From an uncultured archaeon (lineage in GTDB: Archaea; Thermoproteota; EX4484-205; JAAOZP01), in the NCBI GenBank assembly GCA_938045545.1, contig CALIBN010000012.1, forward strand, positions 1 through 64,000: a DNA stretch of 64,000 nt, written 5' to 3'. A model generated the notes under the pieces. The model ran no database searches. It saw nothing but the letters and a program-made list of their open reading frames with translations, and was not told the origin of the DNA. Position 1 is the first letter of the stretch, and the number at the start of each line of letters is the position of its first letter. Shown one piece after another: positions 16,552 through 25,324 of the stretch. The translations under genes were made by a program, and so were the position numbers.

Positions 16552-17004
16552 TTAAGGTGTTAGCTGGTCTGGCGTTATGATTGTGTCTTTCAAACCCTTC
16601 ACACGTATGAATTCCCTTAGCTCTTTATCTAATGTGAGCAGTTTCAGGTTGAAATGGGCTGAGCTTGCGTAGAGTAGGTTGTCAACCATATCTCTGTGGC
16701 CTAGTGAGTAAAGCCTTAGGGCCTCGTTGAAGACTTGAGGATCCTCCTTGACTTCCCCGTACCTGCCGCTCTCCATGATGCTTCTCAGCCCCGTGTTGAA
16801 AGCATCGTCTACGACTCCGCCTGTTAGCTTGGCTACCACCCAGAGTGCCTCTAATATGCTGAAGCGTGAGTAGAGTGTTTCTACACCAGTTTCCGCAAGC
16901 TTCTTTAAGCCTTCAACAGCCTCTCTTCCAACATCGATCCCGAGGGAGGGGAGTATGAAGGATGTATCAAGCAGGATTCTCAGTCTGTTTTGCCTGCTCC
17001 TCAA
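16552..17004 (-). CDS. vapC: PIN-domain protein (VapC-type toxin)
   Basis: About 150 residues from TTG 17004. PIN residues: RILLDTSFILP (Asp), SRFSILEALW (Glu), HRDMVDNLLYASS (Asp) and LTLDKELREF (Asp). It overlaps the AbrB-type antitoxin gene by 38 bases, so translation is coupled. The N-terminus of a decayed duplicate is found at about 18953-19070. Confidence 0.87.
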   Translation of the reverse strand: MRSRQNRLRILLDTSFILPSLGIDVGREAVEGLKKLAETGVETLYSRFSILEALWVVAKLTGGVVDDAFNTGLRSIMESGRYGEVKEDPQVFNEALRLYSLGHRDMVDNLLYASSAHFNLKLLTLDKELREFIRVKGLKDTIITPDQLTP

Positions 17005-17221
17005 GGCTTATCGCCTCTACTTCCTCAGGCTTTATTGAAACGAATTTCTTCCCGACTGTGGCAAGCTCTATGGGGTCGCGGATTATTTCCAAGATTATGC
17101 TTTCTCCCGAGACTCTGAGCATCACCCTATCACCCTCCTTTATGCCGATGGCCTTTGCGACGGCCTTAGGAAGGTAGATAGCGTATTTTTTTCCGATACG
17201 CGTTTCTACAGTCAGACTCAC
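16967..17221 (-). CDS. AbrB/SpoVT-type antitoxin
   Basis: 84 residues from GTG 17221: SLTVETRIGKKYAIYLPKAV followed by GIKEGDRVMLRVSGESIILE, a swapped-hairpin AbrB fold used by VapB-type antitoxins and transcription factors. The C-terminal tail (PEEVEAISLEEQAKQT) would bind the toxin encoded directly downstream. An inverted repeat around its TATA box suggests self-repression. Confidence 0.88.
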   Translation of the reverse strand: MSLTVETRIGKKYAIYLPKAVAKAIGIKEGDRVMLRVSGESIILEIIRDPIELATVGKKFVSIKPEEVEAISLEEQAKQTENPA

Positions 17222-17248
17222 TCGCTTTTCACCAGTTTATTTATTATG

Positions 17249-17276
17249 AATCAGATTTAAAAAGATATCTCTGATT
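17249..17276 (-). promoter_or_regulatory. Promoter with inverted repeat for the AbrB/PIN pair
   Basis: Arms AATCAGA (17249-17255) and TCTGATT (17270-17276) flank a minus-strand TATA element (tctttttaaa). The same promoter sequence, with changes, is still visible beside the decayed copy at 19299-19326 (aaaagtatctctgatta), which supports it being part of the functional unit. Confidence 0.55.
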
Positions 17277-17388
17277 AATTCTGAAAAATCTGAAAAAAAC
17301 GGGTGTCCTTTAAAGCAGTTTTGGGCGTTTTCTCTAGGTTTTTATGTTTTTCATCGGTTTTGACTTCCTGATAGAATGTATTTTCATG

Positions 17389-17416
17389 GTTATCATAAAT
17401 GATAACTTTAAATATA
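17389..17416 (+). promoter_or_regulatory. Operator palindrome and TATA box of abiE
   Basis: A perfect inverted repeat GTTATCAT-aa-ATGATAAC (17389-17406) abuts the TATA box CTTTAAATATA (17406-17416). AbiEi antitoxins are known to repress their own operon by binding inverted repeats upstream, so this is the likely site. The box predicts transcription start near 17438, which decides the GTG 17440 start. Confidence 0.65.
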
Positions 17417-17439
17417 CGAAAACTGCTGCTTCGATTCTT

Positions 17440-18156
17440 GTGAGAAGCGAGAGGCTCATCAGGATGCTGCGGGATTCTAGGCTTAGTGTTTTTTCTCTAG
17501 GCGATCTGGTGAGGATTTTGAATAAGGATGAGGGTTATGTCAAGGTTTTGCTGAATAGGCTTGTGGAGAGAGGTCTTCTGGTTAGGGTTGAGAGGAACAA
17601 GTATTCGCTTCCGGGTCAGAGTGTTTTCAGCGTTGCTTCTCTTCTTGTTTTCCCTTCCTACGTTTCCTTTATTTCAGCGTATTCTTACTATGGTTTGACT
17701 GTGCAGATTCCTTCAACGGTTTTCGTCGTCTGCTTGAGGCAGAGGAAGGAGGTTTTCTATGAGGGGTGCCGGGTTAGGTTCGTTAAGTTTTCTAGGAGAA
17801 GGTTCTTCGGGTACTTGAAGGAGTATGTGGAGGGTAAGACGGTTTTTATCGCTGAGGTTGAGAAGGCTGTTCTGGATAGTCTGCTGCTGCCGAGGTATTG
17901 TCCTGTGTCTGAAACTTTTTCAGCGTTGAGGGAGGCTGGGTTGAACCGTGAGAGGCTTCTGGAGTATGCTGTGAGGCTCGGCTCGAGGGTGGTGGTAAAG
18001 AGGCTTGGATACTTGCTGGAGCTTGCCGGCCTGGATGTTTACCCTTTTTTGAAAAGCCTTGTCGATAAGAATTATGAGCTGCTTAATCCTCTTAAGCCTT
18101 CTGTTGGCGAGAGGGTTGAGAAGTGGAGGCTCATTGTTAACGAGGTGCTTGAGTAA
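17440..18156 (+). CDS. abiEi: AbiEi-type antitoxin/repressor (type IV TA)
   Basis: GTG 17440 is chosen as start because the TATA box (17406-17416) lies about 27 nt upstream; the open frame back to 17344 would begin before the promoter. The 238-residue product has an N-terminal winged helix (FSLGDLVRILNKDEGYVKVLLNRLVERGLLVRVERN with a following wing) and an AbiEi C-terminal domain (EVEKAVLDSLLLPRY is characteristic). It neutralises the AbiEii nucleotidyltransferase indirectly and represses the operon. Stop and next start overlap by one base (TAATG). Confidence 0.85.
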   Translation: MRSERLIRMLRDSRLSVFSLGDLVRILNKDEGYVKVLLNRLVERGLLVRVERNKYSLPGQSVFSVASLLVFPSYVSFISAYSYYGLTVQIPSTVFVVCLRQRKEVFYEGCRVRFVKFSRRRFFGYLKEYVEGKTVFIAEVEKAVLDSLLLPRYCPVSETFSALREAGLNRERLLEYAVRLGSRVVVKRLGYLLELAGLDVYPFLKSLVDKNYELLNPLKPSVGERVEKWRLIVNEVLE

Positions 18157-18911
18157 TGCTTGACAGGGGGAGGCTTCAGGAGTTAACCAGGGTTTCCGGC
18201 TTTAGCCTTTGGCAGACGGAGAAGGATTACCTGCAGCATGTTTTCCTCTTGTTTCTCTCGGTTGAGTCCAAGGGGGGCTTCGTGTTTAAAGGAGGCACAG
18301 CTCTGCAGAAGGTTTACGGTTTGAACAGGTTCAGCCTGGACTTGGATTTTACTTCTAGAAACAGCAATGAGGAAAGGGTTGTGAAAAGAATAGCAAGTGA
18401 TATTGAGGATTTCGGTTTTCCTGCAGAGTTTTCCAGAGTGGAGAAGTTTAGAGACATAGGTAAAACGCTGGTCTTAAGGATCCGTGGTCCTCTTTTCGAC
18501 GGTTCTGACAGGAGCATAACCCTGCTGAGGATTGAGATCAGCCTGAGGAGAGACCTTGTTTTGGAGCCGGAGGTAAAGGAGGTTGTGCCGATATATCCTG
18601 ATGTGAGGCCATACTTGTTGCAGGTGATGAGGCTGGAGGAGATTCTCGCTGAGAAAGTAAGGGCGATTTTTCACCGGGGGAGGGCTAGCGACCTTTATGA
18701 CCTCTGGTTTCTAGCTAGGAAAGGAGTGAAAATGGATTTGGAGCTGGTTAACGCTAAATTAAGCTATTATAAGATGGTTTTCAGCGGGGAGGAGTTTAGA
18801 AGAAAGGTCATGGGGATGGAGAACACATGGTTGGAGGAATTGAAACCAGTAGTAACCTTCGTTCCACATTTTAAAACGGTTATAAGAGATATCGAGGTTT
18901 TTCTTCGATGA
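18156..18911 (+). CDS. abiEii: AbiEii-type nucleotidyltransferase toxin
   Basis: 251 residues. Motif I is intact: FVFKGGTALQKVYGLNRFSLDLDF (GG-TAL...DxD), typical of DUF1814/AbiEii toxins. The second motif EKVRAIFHRGRASDLYDLWFL (KxxR...DxxD) is also intact. Such toxins transfer nucleotides to tRNA or other targets and give abortive phage resistance in bacteria. The pair is complete and looks functional. Confidence 0.9.
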   Translation: MLDRGRLQELTRVSGFSLWQTEKDYLQHVFLLFLSVESKGGFVFKGGTALQKVYGLNRFSLDLDFTSRNSNEERVVKRIASDIEDFGFPAEFSRVEKFRDIGKTLVLRIRGPLFDGSDRSITLLRIEISLRRDLVLEPEVKEVVPIYPDVRPYLLQVMRLEEILAEKVRAIFHRGRASDLYDLWFLARKGVKMDLELVNAKLSYYKMVFSGEEFRRKVMGMENTWLEELKPVVTFVPHFKTVIRDIEVFLR

Positions 18912-18952
18912 TATGAATGCTAATACTGGTTTACTAGGTTTAAACAGGGTTA

Positions 18953-19327
18953 GCGCGCGAGTAAAGTATTTCTGCATCGGTCTCCGCAAGCTTCCTTAAG
19001 CCGTGGACAACCTCTTTTCCAACGTCGATCCCTAGTATGGGAGTATGAGGAAGTGTCAAGCAGTATTCTTAGCTTGTTCTTCAGGGCTTATCGCCTCGAT
19101 TTCTTCCGGCTTAACCGAGGCAAACTTCTTCCGGTTAAGGCAGCTCTATTAGGTTAAGGATTACCTCTGGGATGATGTCTTCCCGCGTGACTCTGAGCAT
19201 TACTCTATCTCCCTCTTTATGCCGACTGCCTTGGCAAGTATATGGCGTGTTTTTCCCGACTGTGTCTCAACGGTCAGATTCATTAAGTTTCACCAGTTTC
19301 AATAGACTTGAAAAGTATCTCTGATTA
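18953..19327 (-). pseudogene. Decayed copy of the AbrB/PIN pair and its promoter
   Basis: About 370 bases align with 16869-17280: the PIN N-terminus region, the complete antitoxin region and the promoter (ctctgatta). Numerous indels destroy both reading frames. The match ends abruptly at a GCGCGCG tract (18953-18959), where the parent reads gaagcgtgagtag. The copy lies 2 kb downstream in the same orientation, with the abiE pair between. Confidence 0.8.
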
Positions 19328-19343
19328 GCCTATTGTTTTCACC

Positions 19344-19808
19344 CTACGTTAAGCGGCGTTCATCGGGTAGATGTTCTCGGTTAAAACGTCTATGCTCAAT
19401 CATCATGCACCTATCCATTATTACTTTTAAGCCGGTTTTCTCCGCTAATTCAGCAGCCTGCACGTTGACTACGCCTAACTGCATCCATATGAAGAGAGGC
19501 TTACCGTGTTTTTGCTTTAGACGAATCGCCTGCTCAACGATTGGAAGAACTTCTTGAGATGGTCTGAAGATGTCGACGACTTCAATGGTCTTTTGGACTT
19601 CCTCTGGGATTTCAAGCAAGTTTTTGTAACACTTCTCGCCCAAGACTTCGTCCGCAAAAGGGTTGATGGGAACGATACGGTATCCGTTTGCTTTCAGATA
19701 TTTAGCCACCTTATGGCTGTCTTTATTCGGCTCCCTTGATATTCCCACTATAACGATCGTTTTACATTCAAGGGCCGACTTTATCTTTTCATCTATCGAT
19801 GTTTCCAA
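19344..19808 (-). CDS. CoA-binding domain protein (YccU-like)
   Basis: 154 residues: TIVIVGISREPNKDSHKVAKYLKANGYRIVPINP is a Rossmann-type CoA-binding N-terminus, followed by DIFRPSQEVLPIVEQAI, FIWMQLGVVN and the C-terminal DRCMMIEHRRF signature. Proteins of this family bind CoA or acyl-CoA; their exact role is not settled. The same fold is the first domain of the acyl-CoA synthetase at 55853-57976. It appears monocistronic. Confidence 0.88.
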   Translation of the reverse strand: METSIDEKIKSALECKTIVIVGISREPNKDSHKVAKYLKANGYRIVPINPFADEVLGEKCYKNLLEIPEEVQKTIEVVDIFRPSQEVLPIVEQAIRLKQKHGKPLFIWMQLGVVNVQAAELAEKTGLKVIMDRCMMIEHRRFNREHLPDERRLT

Positions 19809-19978
19809 TAATACCCCCTCTTACGATTAAGAGTTAATCCGGCATATTGCATGTTATTAACATTTTCTTTATTCACCTCTTGGCTTTTTTGTGTTGGAAG
19901 AAGTAGTGCCTGAATGAATCATCAGGATGCTGTTTCAACACGTGTTCCCATCCCTTGGTTTTTCGTTTCTAGTTTAAC

Positions 19979-22114
19979 TTACGGGAGGATCCCCTTTTTC
20001 CTATACTTTTCCGGGTTTTTCCTGAATTCGTCCTCGCAATGCTTGGAGCAGAAGTAAACGGTTTGCCCACCGTACTCCAGCCTGCTGTAAGCTGTTTCAG
20101 GCTCTATTTTCATCCCGCACACGGGGTCGGTAACCATTCTTCTCCTCTCCATCTGCATCCCCTCCGGCTCGTATTTTCTCAGGGTCTGAGTATTTAAAGC
20201 AACTATGACTGTGCTCAGCGACATGACTAGCGCGCCCAGCCAAGGCGGAAGGATAACGCCGAGATCATGTAGTACGCCAGCGGCAAGTGGTATGGTTAAA
20301 ACGTTGTAGCCGGTTGCCCACCAGAGGTTTTGAACCATCTTAGAATATGTTTTTCGCGAAAGCTCAATAATCTTTGGAACATCTCTCGGGTCGTTTCTAA
20401 CAAGGATTATGTCCGCGCTCTCTATCGCTACATCCGTGCCCGCGCCTATCGCTATGCCGACGTCAGCCGTGGCTAGGGCGGGCGCGTCGTTAACACCGTC
20501 CCCGACCATAGCAACCCTGAAGCCCTTCTCCTTCAGAAGCCTGATCTTCTCCGCTTTCTCATGCGGCAGGACCTGCGCGAAATAATCGTCCACCCCTAGT
20601 TCTTCCGCAACCCATTTCGCAACTTCCTGCGAATCGCCGGTAAGCATGTAAACCCTTATTCCCATCTTTCTAAGCTTCTCAACCGCTTCATACGATTCCT
20701 TTCTAACGGTGTCCGAGAGGGCGAAAACGCCTGCAAGCCTGCTGTCGACCAGCGTGAAAACCATGGTTTTACCCTGCTTCATCAGCTCGCCCATCTTCTC
20801 GTTTTCAACGCTTATCTTAATATCGTTCAGGAGGCTTACTCCACCGACGTAGACCTCTTTGCCGTCAACCCTCCCGTAAGCCCCTTTACCGGGGATTGCT
20901 CTGAACTCTTTTGCCTCAAGGAGTTCCACGCCCTTCCGCTTCGCATACTCAACTATCGCCCTGGCGGCAACGTGTTCTGATTTCAGCTCGACGCTTGCAG
21001 CCAGTTTTAAAAGCTCTTCCTCCGGGATCAGCGGGATAGTGTCGCTCACGCCGAAGCCGCCGAGGGTTAACGTGCCGGTCTTGTCGAAAACAACAGCGCT
21101 CACATTCCTAACAGTTTCAAATGCCTTCCTATCCCTGATCAGTATCCCGCTCTTCGCAGTTATCGAGGTTGAGATGGCGACTACCAGTGGTATCGCTAAG
21201 CCGAGGGCATGCGGGCAGGAGACGACCAATACTGCAACCATGCTTTCAAGAGCCTGCTCCGGCTTCCCGTAGGCGAGCCACGTGACGTAGGCAGCTATTG
21301 AAACGGTCAGCGCGACGTAGAAAAGCAGGGCTGCAGCCCTGTTCGCCAAGTCCTGGGTCCTAGTTCGGCTTTCCTGAGCCTGCTTAACCAGTTTTAATAC
21401 TTGAGCCAAATATGTGTCCTCACCTGTCTTTTCGATGAGAACCTTCAGGAACCCTTCGCCGTTTATCGAGCCCCCTATTACTCTTGACCCCTCCTGCTTG
21501 CCAACTGGTTTCGACTCGCCTGTTAGAAGAGCCTCGTTCACAAAGGAATCGCCCTCTAAAACAGTACCATCAGACGGGATTTTCTCTCCGGGCTTGACGA
21601 CAACAACATCCCCTGGCTTAAGCTTTGAGACCGGAACGTCGACTGTTTCACCGTTCTTTAAAACGTGGGCTGTAGTCGGCATTATTCTCACAAGCTCCTC
21701 CAATGCTGTTGAGGCTCCGAGAACGCTCTTCGCCTCAATCCAGTGTCCGAGAAGCATCACATCTATCAAGGTGGCGAGCTCCCAGAAGAGCTCCATTCCG
21801 AGTGGGATGAAAACTGTTGCGGCAGAATATGTGAACGCAACAGTTATGGCTGTGCCGATGAGCGTCATCATGCCTGGCAGCCTGTTTTCCAACTCGTTCA
21901 CCAACCCTCTTAGGAAGGGCCACCCTCCGTAAACATAGATGGATGCAGATAGGATTAGCAATGCGTATTCCTGCATAGGGAAAACTATTGCTTTACCTCC
22001 AAGGATCATCGTTTGAAAAGTTTCTGAGAAAAGCAGGATAGGGACTGTAAGGATCAGGCTGGCAATAAGCCTGTTTTTAAACTCGGCTATGTGGTGCGCA
22101 TGATGCTCGTGCAA
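19979..22114 (-). CDS. copB: Heavy-metal P1B-type ATPase, CopB-like, with YHS domain
   Basis: The His-rich start (HEHHAHHIAEF) is typical of CopB, so I favour the TTG at 22114 (about 711 residues); the frame is open to 22261. Features in order: membrane helices, actuator TGES (NEALLTGESKPVG), transport motif CPH (VVSCPHALGLAIP), phosphorylation site DKTGTLT, MLTGDS and MVGDGVNDAPALATADVGIA, last helices, then a C-terminal YHS domain (DPVCGMKIEPETAYSRLEY... YFCSKHCEDEF). The CPH motif predicts Cu2+/Ag+ export (P1B-3) rather than the CPC type. YHS may bind copper and regulate. A minus-strand ATATATAA at about 22228-22235 can act as promoter. Confidence 0.93.
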   Translation of the reverse strand: MHEHHAHHIAEFKNRLIASLILTVPILLFSETFQTMILGGKAIVFPMQEYALLILSASIYVYGGWPFLRGLVNELENRLPGMMTLIGTAITVAFTYSAATVFIPLGMELFWELATLIDVMLLGHWIEAKSVLGASTALEELVRIMPTTAHVLKNGETVDVPVSKLKPGDVVVVKPGEKIPSDGTVLEGDSFVNEALLTGESKPVGKQEGSRVIGGSINGEGFLKVLIEKTGEDTYLAQVLKLVKQAQESRTRTQDLANRAAALLFYVALTVSIAAYVTWLAYGKPEQALESMVAVLVVSCPHALGLAIPLVVAISTSITAKSGILIRDRKAFETVRNVSAVVFDKTGTLTLGGFGVSDTIPLIPEEELLKLAASVELKSEHVAARAIVEYAKRKGVELLEAKEFRAIPGKGAYGRVDGKEVYVGGVSLLNDIKISVENEKMGELMKQGKTMVFTLVDSRLAGVFALSDTVRKESYEAVEKLRKMGIRVYMLTGDSQEVAKWVAEELGVDDYFAQVLPHEKAEKIRLLKEKGFRVAMVGDGVNDAPALATADVGIAIGAGTDVAIESADIILVRNDPRDVPKIIELSRKTYSKMVQNLWWATGYNVLTIPLAAGVLHDLGVILPPWLGALVMSLSTVIVALNTQTLRKYEPEGMQMERRRMVTDPVCGMKIEPETAYSRLEYGGQTVYFCSKHCEDEFRKNPEKYRKKGILP

Positions 22115-22311
22115 CCCCTTATCTTCGAGAAGGAATAGTTTTGAAACCTTACATAAGGCTTTAACGAAAAAACTTTTCCCCGTGCAGATGACGGTTGGAA
22201 ATGTCCGATGCGTGGGGTACGCTACGCTTATATATTCTTTTTTAGCGTTGAGGCAGAGCAAACGGCAAAGGTAGTTTTAACCGGCTGGGGTTATGCATAG
22301 CGTTAAAAGTT

Positions 22312-22509
22312 GTTCGTAAACTGGTTTTCCCTTGGCATAAGCATCTTATCCAGATGGCCGCGAAAAACGGGTTTGAAGCTTCTCACGGCCACGTTTAACC
22401 CGGCGGCTTTCAATATTTAACCGGTAGTGTTGCAGCGTTTATCTCGAGGAAAACCGGGATTTCCGACGCCTTGGTTAAGCAGTCCCCAATCATTCTGGAG
22501 GCTGAGTGA
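22312..22509 (+). pseudogene. Remnant of an unidentified gene with an in-frame stop
   Basis: In one frame from about 22312 the sequence reads VRKLVFPWHKHLIQMAAKNG, a stop (TAA) soon after, then YLTGSVAAFISRKTGISDAL to a TGA at 22507-22509. Both halves look like true protein, so this is probably an eroded gene. No family is recognised. Confidence 0.35.
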
Positions 22510-22609
22510 AAGTATCTGGCTTAGGCGAGGCAGGTATGCTGGAATTCTTGGAAGACTTGTGACAAACGCGCGCAACCTGCCTCAAGGGTCTTTTAAGCAC
22601 TCCACTCAG
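22502..22609. repeat. Nested inverted repeat of about 108 bases
   Basis: Outer arms CTGAGTG (22502-22508) and CACTCAG (22603-22609) enclose inner arms GAGGCAGGT (22527-22535) and ACCTGCCTC (22575-22583) with near-equal spacing (18 and 19 bases). The 39-base loop contains GCGCGC (22568-22573). It could be a small structured RNA, a MITE-like remnant or a strong terminator-like hairpin; nothing decides between these. Confidence 0.45.
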
Positions 22610-22790
22610 TTTTATCGAAGAATCCTGAAAAAGCATTCTCCTCCCCCTTGAACCAGCTTCTCAGCGATGTTTGTAACCGTGTTCCGGGTCTTTCCCGCGC
22701 CGCACAATTCTTGCGTGCCCCACTAGGATGAACGGGTTCTCCAGCAACTAATAGCTATTACGGCGATTAAGCAAGTGGACAGCGCCCTGC

Positions 22791-23903
22791 TCATTTAATT
22801 TCAGGATATGGTAATTCCTCGTTTCTACCTATGATCTTCCTCTTGGCCTTCAGATAGTACACGTAGTTGCTCAGCGACACGTCTGGAGGAACCCTGTGGT
22901 CAACCATGGGTATGTAGCCACCCTCTTTAACTAGCTGCGAAAGGCTTTCAAGCTCCCTGTCTATCGCCTTAGGCCCCTCGATCAAAGCCAGCTTGTTAAC
23001 CCCGCCCATTAGGAGGATCTTATTATCGTATTGCTCCCTAAGCTTCACTGGGCTTGTGTACTTCGCCTCTATGGGGAACATGCAGTTTATTCCCGCTTTC
23101 AACCATCCTGGGACAAGATCATCTATCTTCCCGTCGCAGTCTAGAATGTTTATTTCAACACCGTACTCCTTCAACACGTCCGTCACCTTCTTATACCTTG
23201 GAACCATGAATTCTTCGAAAAGCTTCACTGAGATTAGTGGCCCCATGTTGTAAGCCATGTCCTCCCACCATGTCGCGAAGTCAACACGGATGTTTCTTAA
23301 AGCTCTCCTAATCATTTTTATCCAGAGGTTTACCAGTGTGTCCATCATTTCAGCCATCCAGTCGGGATCCCTGTAGAAGGCTATTGAGATCCCTTGGACG
23401 CCCATCAGGTTCCTCAGCCAGCCGTAGAGGCTTCCAACGCTTATGCCTAGAGGATAATCCCTCTCACTGTATATCTTTATTATCTCATCATAGCTTAACG
23501 GCATTCTCCCAGGGGTATCAGGGTCGAAGAACGGCTTTATTTTCTCCCAGTCCTCTCTGCTTCTAATAGGGTACCTTAAGTACTGGGGAATCGTAGAGGT
23601 CCATTTCTTGGTTATGTAGACTCCTCCTAAACCATCGTCAATAACCTCCTTATCGTCGAACTCCCTGATCCTTCTCGAAGGCGGCGGTGGCCATAGGCCG
23701 GTGTTCACGGGAAGCATGTCTATCGTGTCCCAGCCTTCAAGCATGAAAAAGTCCTCAACGTCCCGGATGCTGTGGAGATGCAGGGGCAGGCCTTCAGCAT
23801 GCCAGCGGTCGATTGTTTCATTCCAGTAGCCGAACTCGTAGTCCGGAACCCTGTCAACCTCTTTAAACTGCAGTGTTCTAAGCAGCCTCTCCCTCTCGTC
23901 CAT
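22791..23903 (-). CDS. Uroporphyrinogen decarboxylase-like (URO-D superfamily) protein
   Basis: ATG 23903 is preferred over the longer frame (to 24014) because a minus-strand AAATTTATTTT box at about 23928-23938 lies about 30 nt upstream and the protein starts typically (MDERERLLRTLQFKEVDRVP). About 370 residues in a URO-D/methyltransferase TIM barrel: GVQGISIAFYRDPDWMAEMM, WWEDMAYNMGPLISVKLFEE, INILDCDGKIDDLVPGWL, GINCMFPIE and LMGGVNKLALIEGPKAID. Many relatives act as methyltransferases or have unknown substrates; heme synthesis is unlikely given no neighbours of that pathway. It is divergent from the M28 peptidase. Confidence 0.8.
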   Translation of the reverse strand: MDERERLLRTLQFKEVDRVPDYEFGYWNETIDRWHAEGLPLHLHSIRDVEDFFMLEGWDTIDMLPVNTGLWPPPPSRRIREFDDKEVIDDGLGGVYITKKWTSTIPQYLRYPIRSREDWEKIKPFFDPDTPGRMPLSYDEIIKIYSERDYPLGISVGSLYGWLRNLMGVQGISIAFYRDPDWMAEMMDTLVNLWIKMIRRALRNIRVDFATWWEDMAYNMGPLISVKLFEEFMVPRYKKVTDVLKEYGVEINILDCDGKIDDLVPGWLKAGINCMFPIEAKYTSPVKLREQYDNKILLMGGVNKLALIEGPKAIDRELESLSQLVKEGGYIPMVDHRVPPDVSLSNYVYYLKAKRKIIGRNEELPYPEIK

Positions 23904-24012
23904 CACGGGGGCTACACTGATGTTGAAAATAAATTTTTCTTCGATCCTGCTCACCGTGGAAACTTCCAGATTTCGCAACGTTTTTAACTCGCCAGCACGG
24001 TCTTGAGACATC

Positions 24013-25284
24013 ATGAGTAGTGAATTCCTAGGGGAGGATGCTTACGACTTCCTAAAGGGCTTAGCCTCTTATGAAAGGCTTGCTGGAACCGTGGGTGAGG
24101 AGGAGGCTCGGAGATACATTGTAAGCGTCATGGAGAAAGCAGGCTATAAGACGCTGCTTGAAGAGTTCACCGTTAAAACCTTCCGGATTCTGAGAAACGA
24201 GTTTCACGTTTTAGAACCTTGGAACGAGGAGATTGACTGCCGGGGTGTCGGATTCAGCGGTTCAACCCCTGAAGAAGGCGTCGTAGCTCCCTTACGGTAC
24301 GTTGAGACCGGTGACCCGCTGCTGCTACCTCGGACGAAGGGAGAGATACTGCTTCTCTCAGAGCCGCCGCCGACTGTTGAAAAGCTGTTCGAGCTCTCCA
24401 AGTATGAGCCTTCCGGAATCGTTTTAAGCGAGGGTACTCCTTTCAGGAAGCCCTCTCAGGTAGACAGGCTTTTCGAAGTGAGTAGGAGGTTCAGGGTGCC
24501 GACGGTCTTCATAAGTTTTGAAGACGCGTTTAGGCTCGTTACGAATAATGCTTCCAAGTCTAGGCTGGTTCTCACGCAGCAGGAGTTCGACGCTGACACT
24601 TGCAACATCGTGGTGGAGAAGAAGGGTGTTAAATACCCTGAGGAGATAATAGTCGTCGGAGCGCATTACGATACTGTTTATGGTGTGAAGGGGGGTGTTG
24701 ACAACGCTGGCGGGGTGGCTCTGCTCATGGAGCTAGCTAAATCTATGAGCAGCCTTGATTTGAAGAGAACGGTTAGGTTTGTTTTCTTCACGGGCGAGGA
24801 GCTTGGGCTCAGGGGTTCTTTCAACTACGTGGAGAAGCATGAGGATGAGGTTGAGAAAGTAATGATGATGGTCAACCTTGATGTGAACGGGGGTGCGATA
24901 GGCGGGTGTAACGCCGTGGTAACTGGACCCCAAGAGGTGAAGACTTATCTGGAAGCCATGTCGAAGGAGCTTGGCGTAAACCTCTCTGTGTCTCAGGACG
25001 TGTATAGCTCTGACAGCATTCCCTTCTCCAACAGAGGAGTGCCGTCTGTAAGCTTCTACAGGAGGAGCGGCGCCGGTGTGCATATTCACACTCCTGAGGA
25101 TGACTCGAGGTTTACAGCACCCATCGGCTTCAAGATGGTTGGGATCATTGTCCGCGAGTTTCTCCTGCGGATGGCTAACGCGGAGAGCTTCCCTTTTAAA
25201 CGGGAGATCCCTGAGGACGTTAAGAAGAAGGTTCAGGAATACCTTAAGAACAGGGGTTTTGAAATGCCGAGTGTAAACGTCTAA
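24013..25284 (+). CDS. M28 family zinc aminopeptidase
   Basis: 423 residues. Zinc ligands of M28 are visible: VVGAHYDTV (His), GGVDNAGGVALLMEL (Asp), FFTGEELGLRGS (catalytic Glu and ligand Glu), MMVNLDVNG (Asp) and a C-terminal GVHIHTPEDD (His). Two-zinc exopeptidase; no signal peptide, so probably cytoplasmic peptide turnover. A CGTTTTTAAC box at about 23980-23989 lies just upstream. It is followed by a dipeptide epimerase gene on the same strand, suggesting joint use of small peptides. Confidence 0.92.
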   Translation: MSSEFLGEDAYDFLKGLASYERLAGTVGEEEARRYIVSVMEKAGYKTLLEEFTVKTFRILRNEFHVLEPWNEEIDCRGVGFSGSTPEEGVVAPLRYVETGDPLLLPRTKGEILLLSEPPPTVEKLFELSKYEPSGIVLSEGTPFRKPSQVDRLFEVSRRFRVPTVFISFEDAFRLVTNNASKSRLVLTQQEFDADTCNIVVEKKGVKYPEEIIVVGAHYDTVYGVKGGVDNAGGVALLMELAKSMSSLDLKRTVRFVFFTGEELGLRGSFNYVEKHEDEVEKVMMMVNLDVNGGAIGGCNAVVTGPQEVKTYLEAMSKELGVNLSVSQDVYSSDSIPFSNRGVPSVSFYRRSGAGVHIHTPEDDSRFTAPIGFKMVGIIVREFLLRMANAESFPFKREIPEDVKKKVQEYLKNRGFEMPSVNV

Positions 25285-25324
25285 TTGAAACGCTCCTGCC
25301 TATGCTTAGGGTGGTCCGGGTGAG

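Noticed and set aside
22640-22735. Minus-strand reading NPFILVGHARIVRRGKDPEH in the gap after copB
   Set aside because: Looks faintly protein-like but is short, lacks a start and has no recognisable family; too weak to list as a gene.
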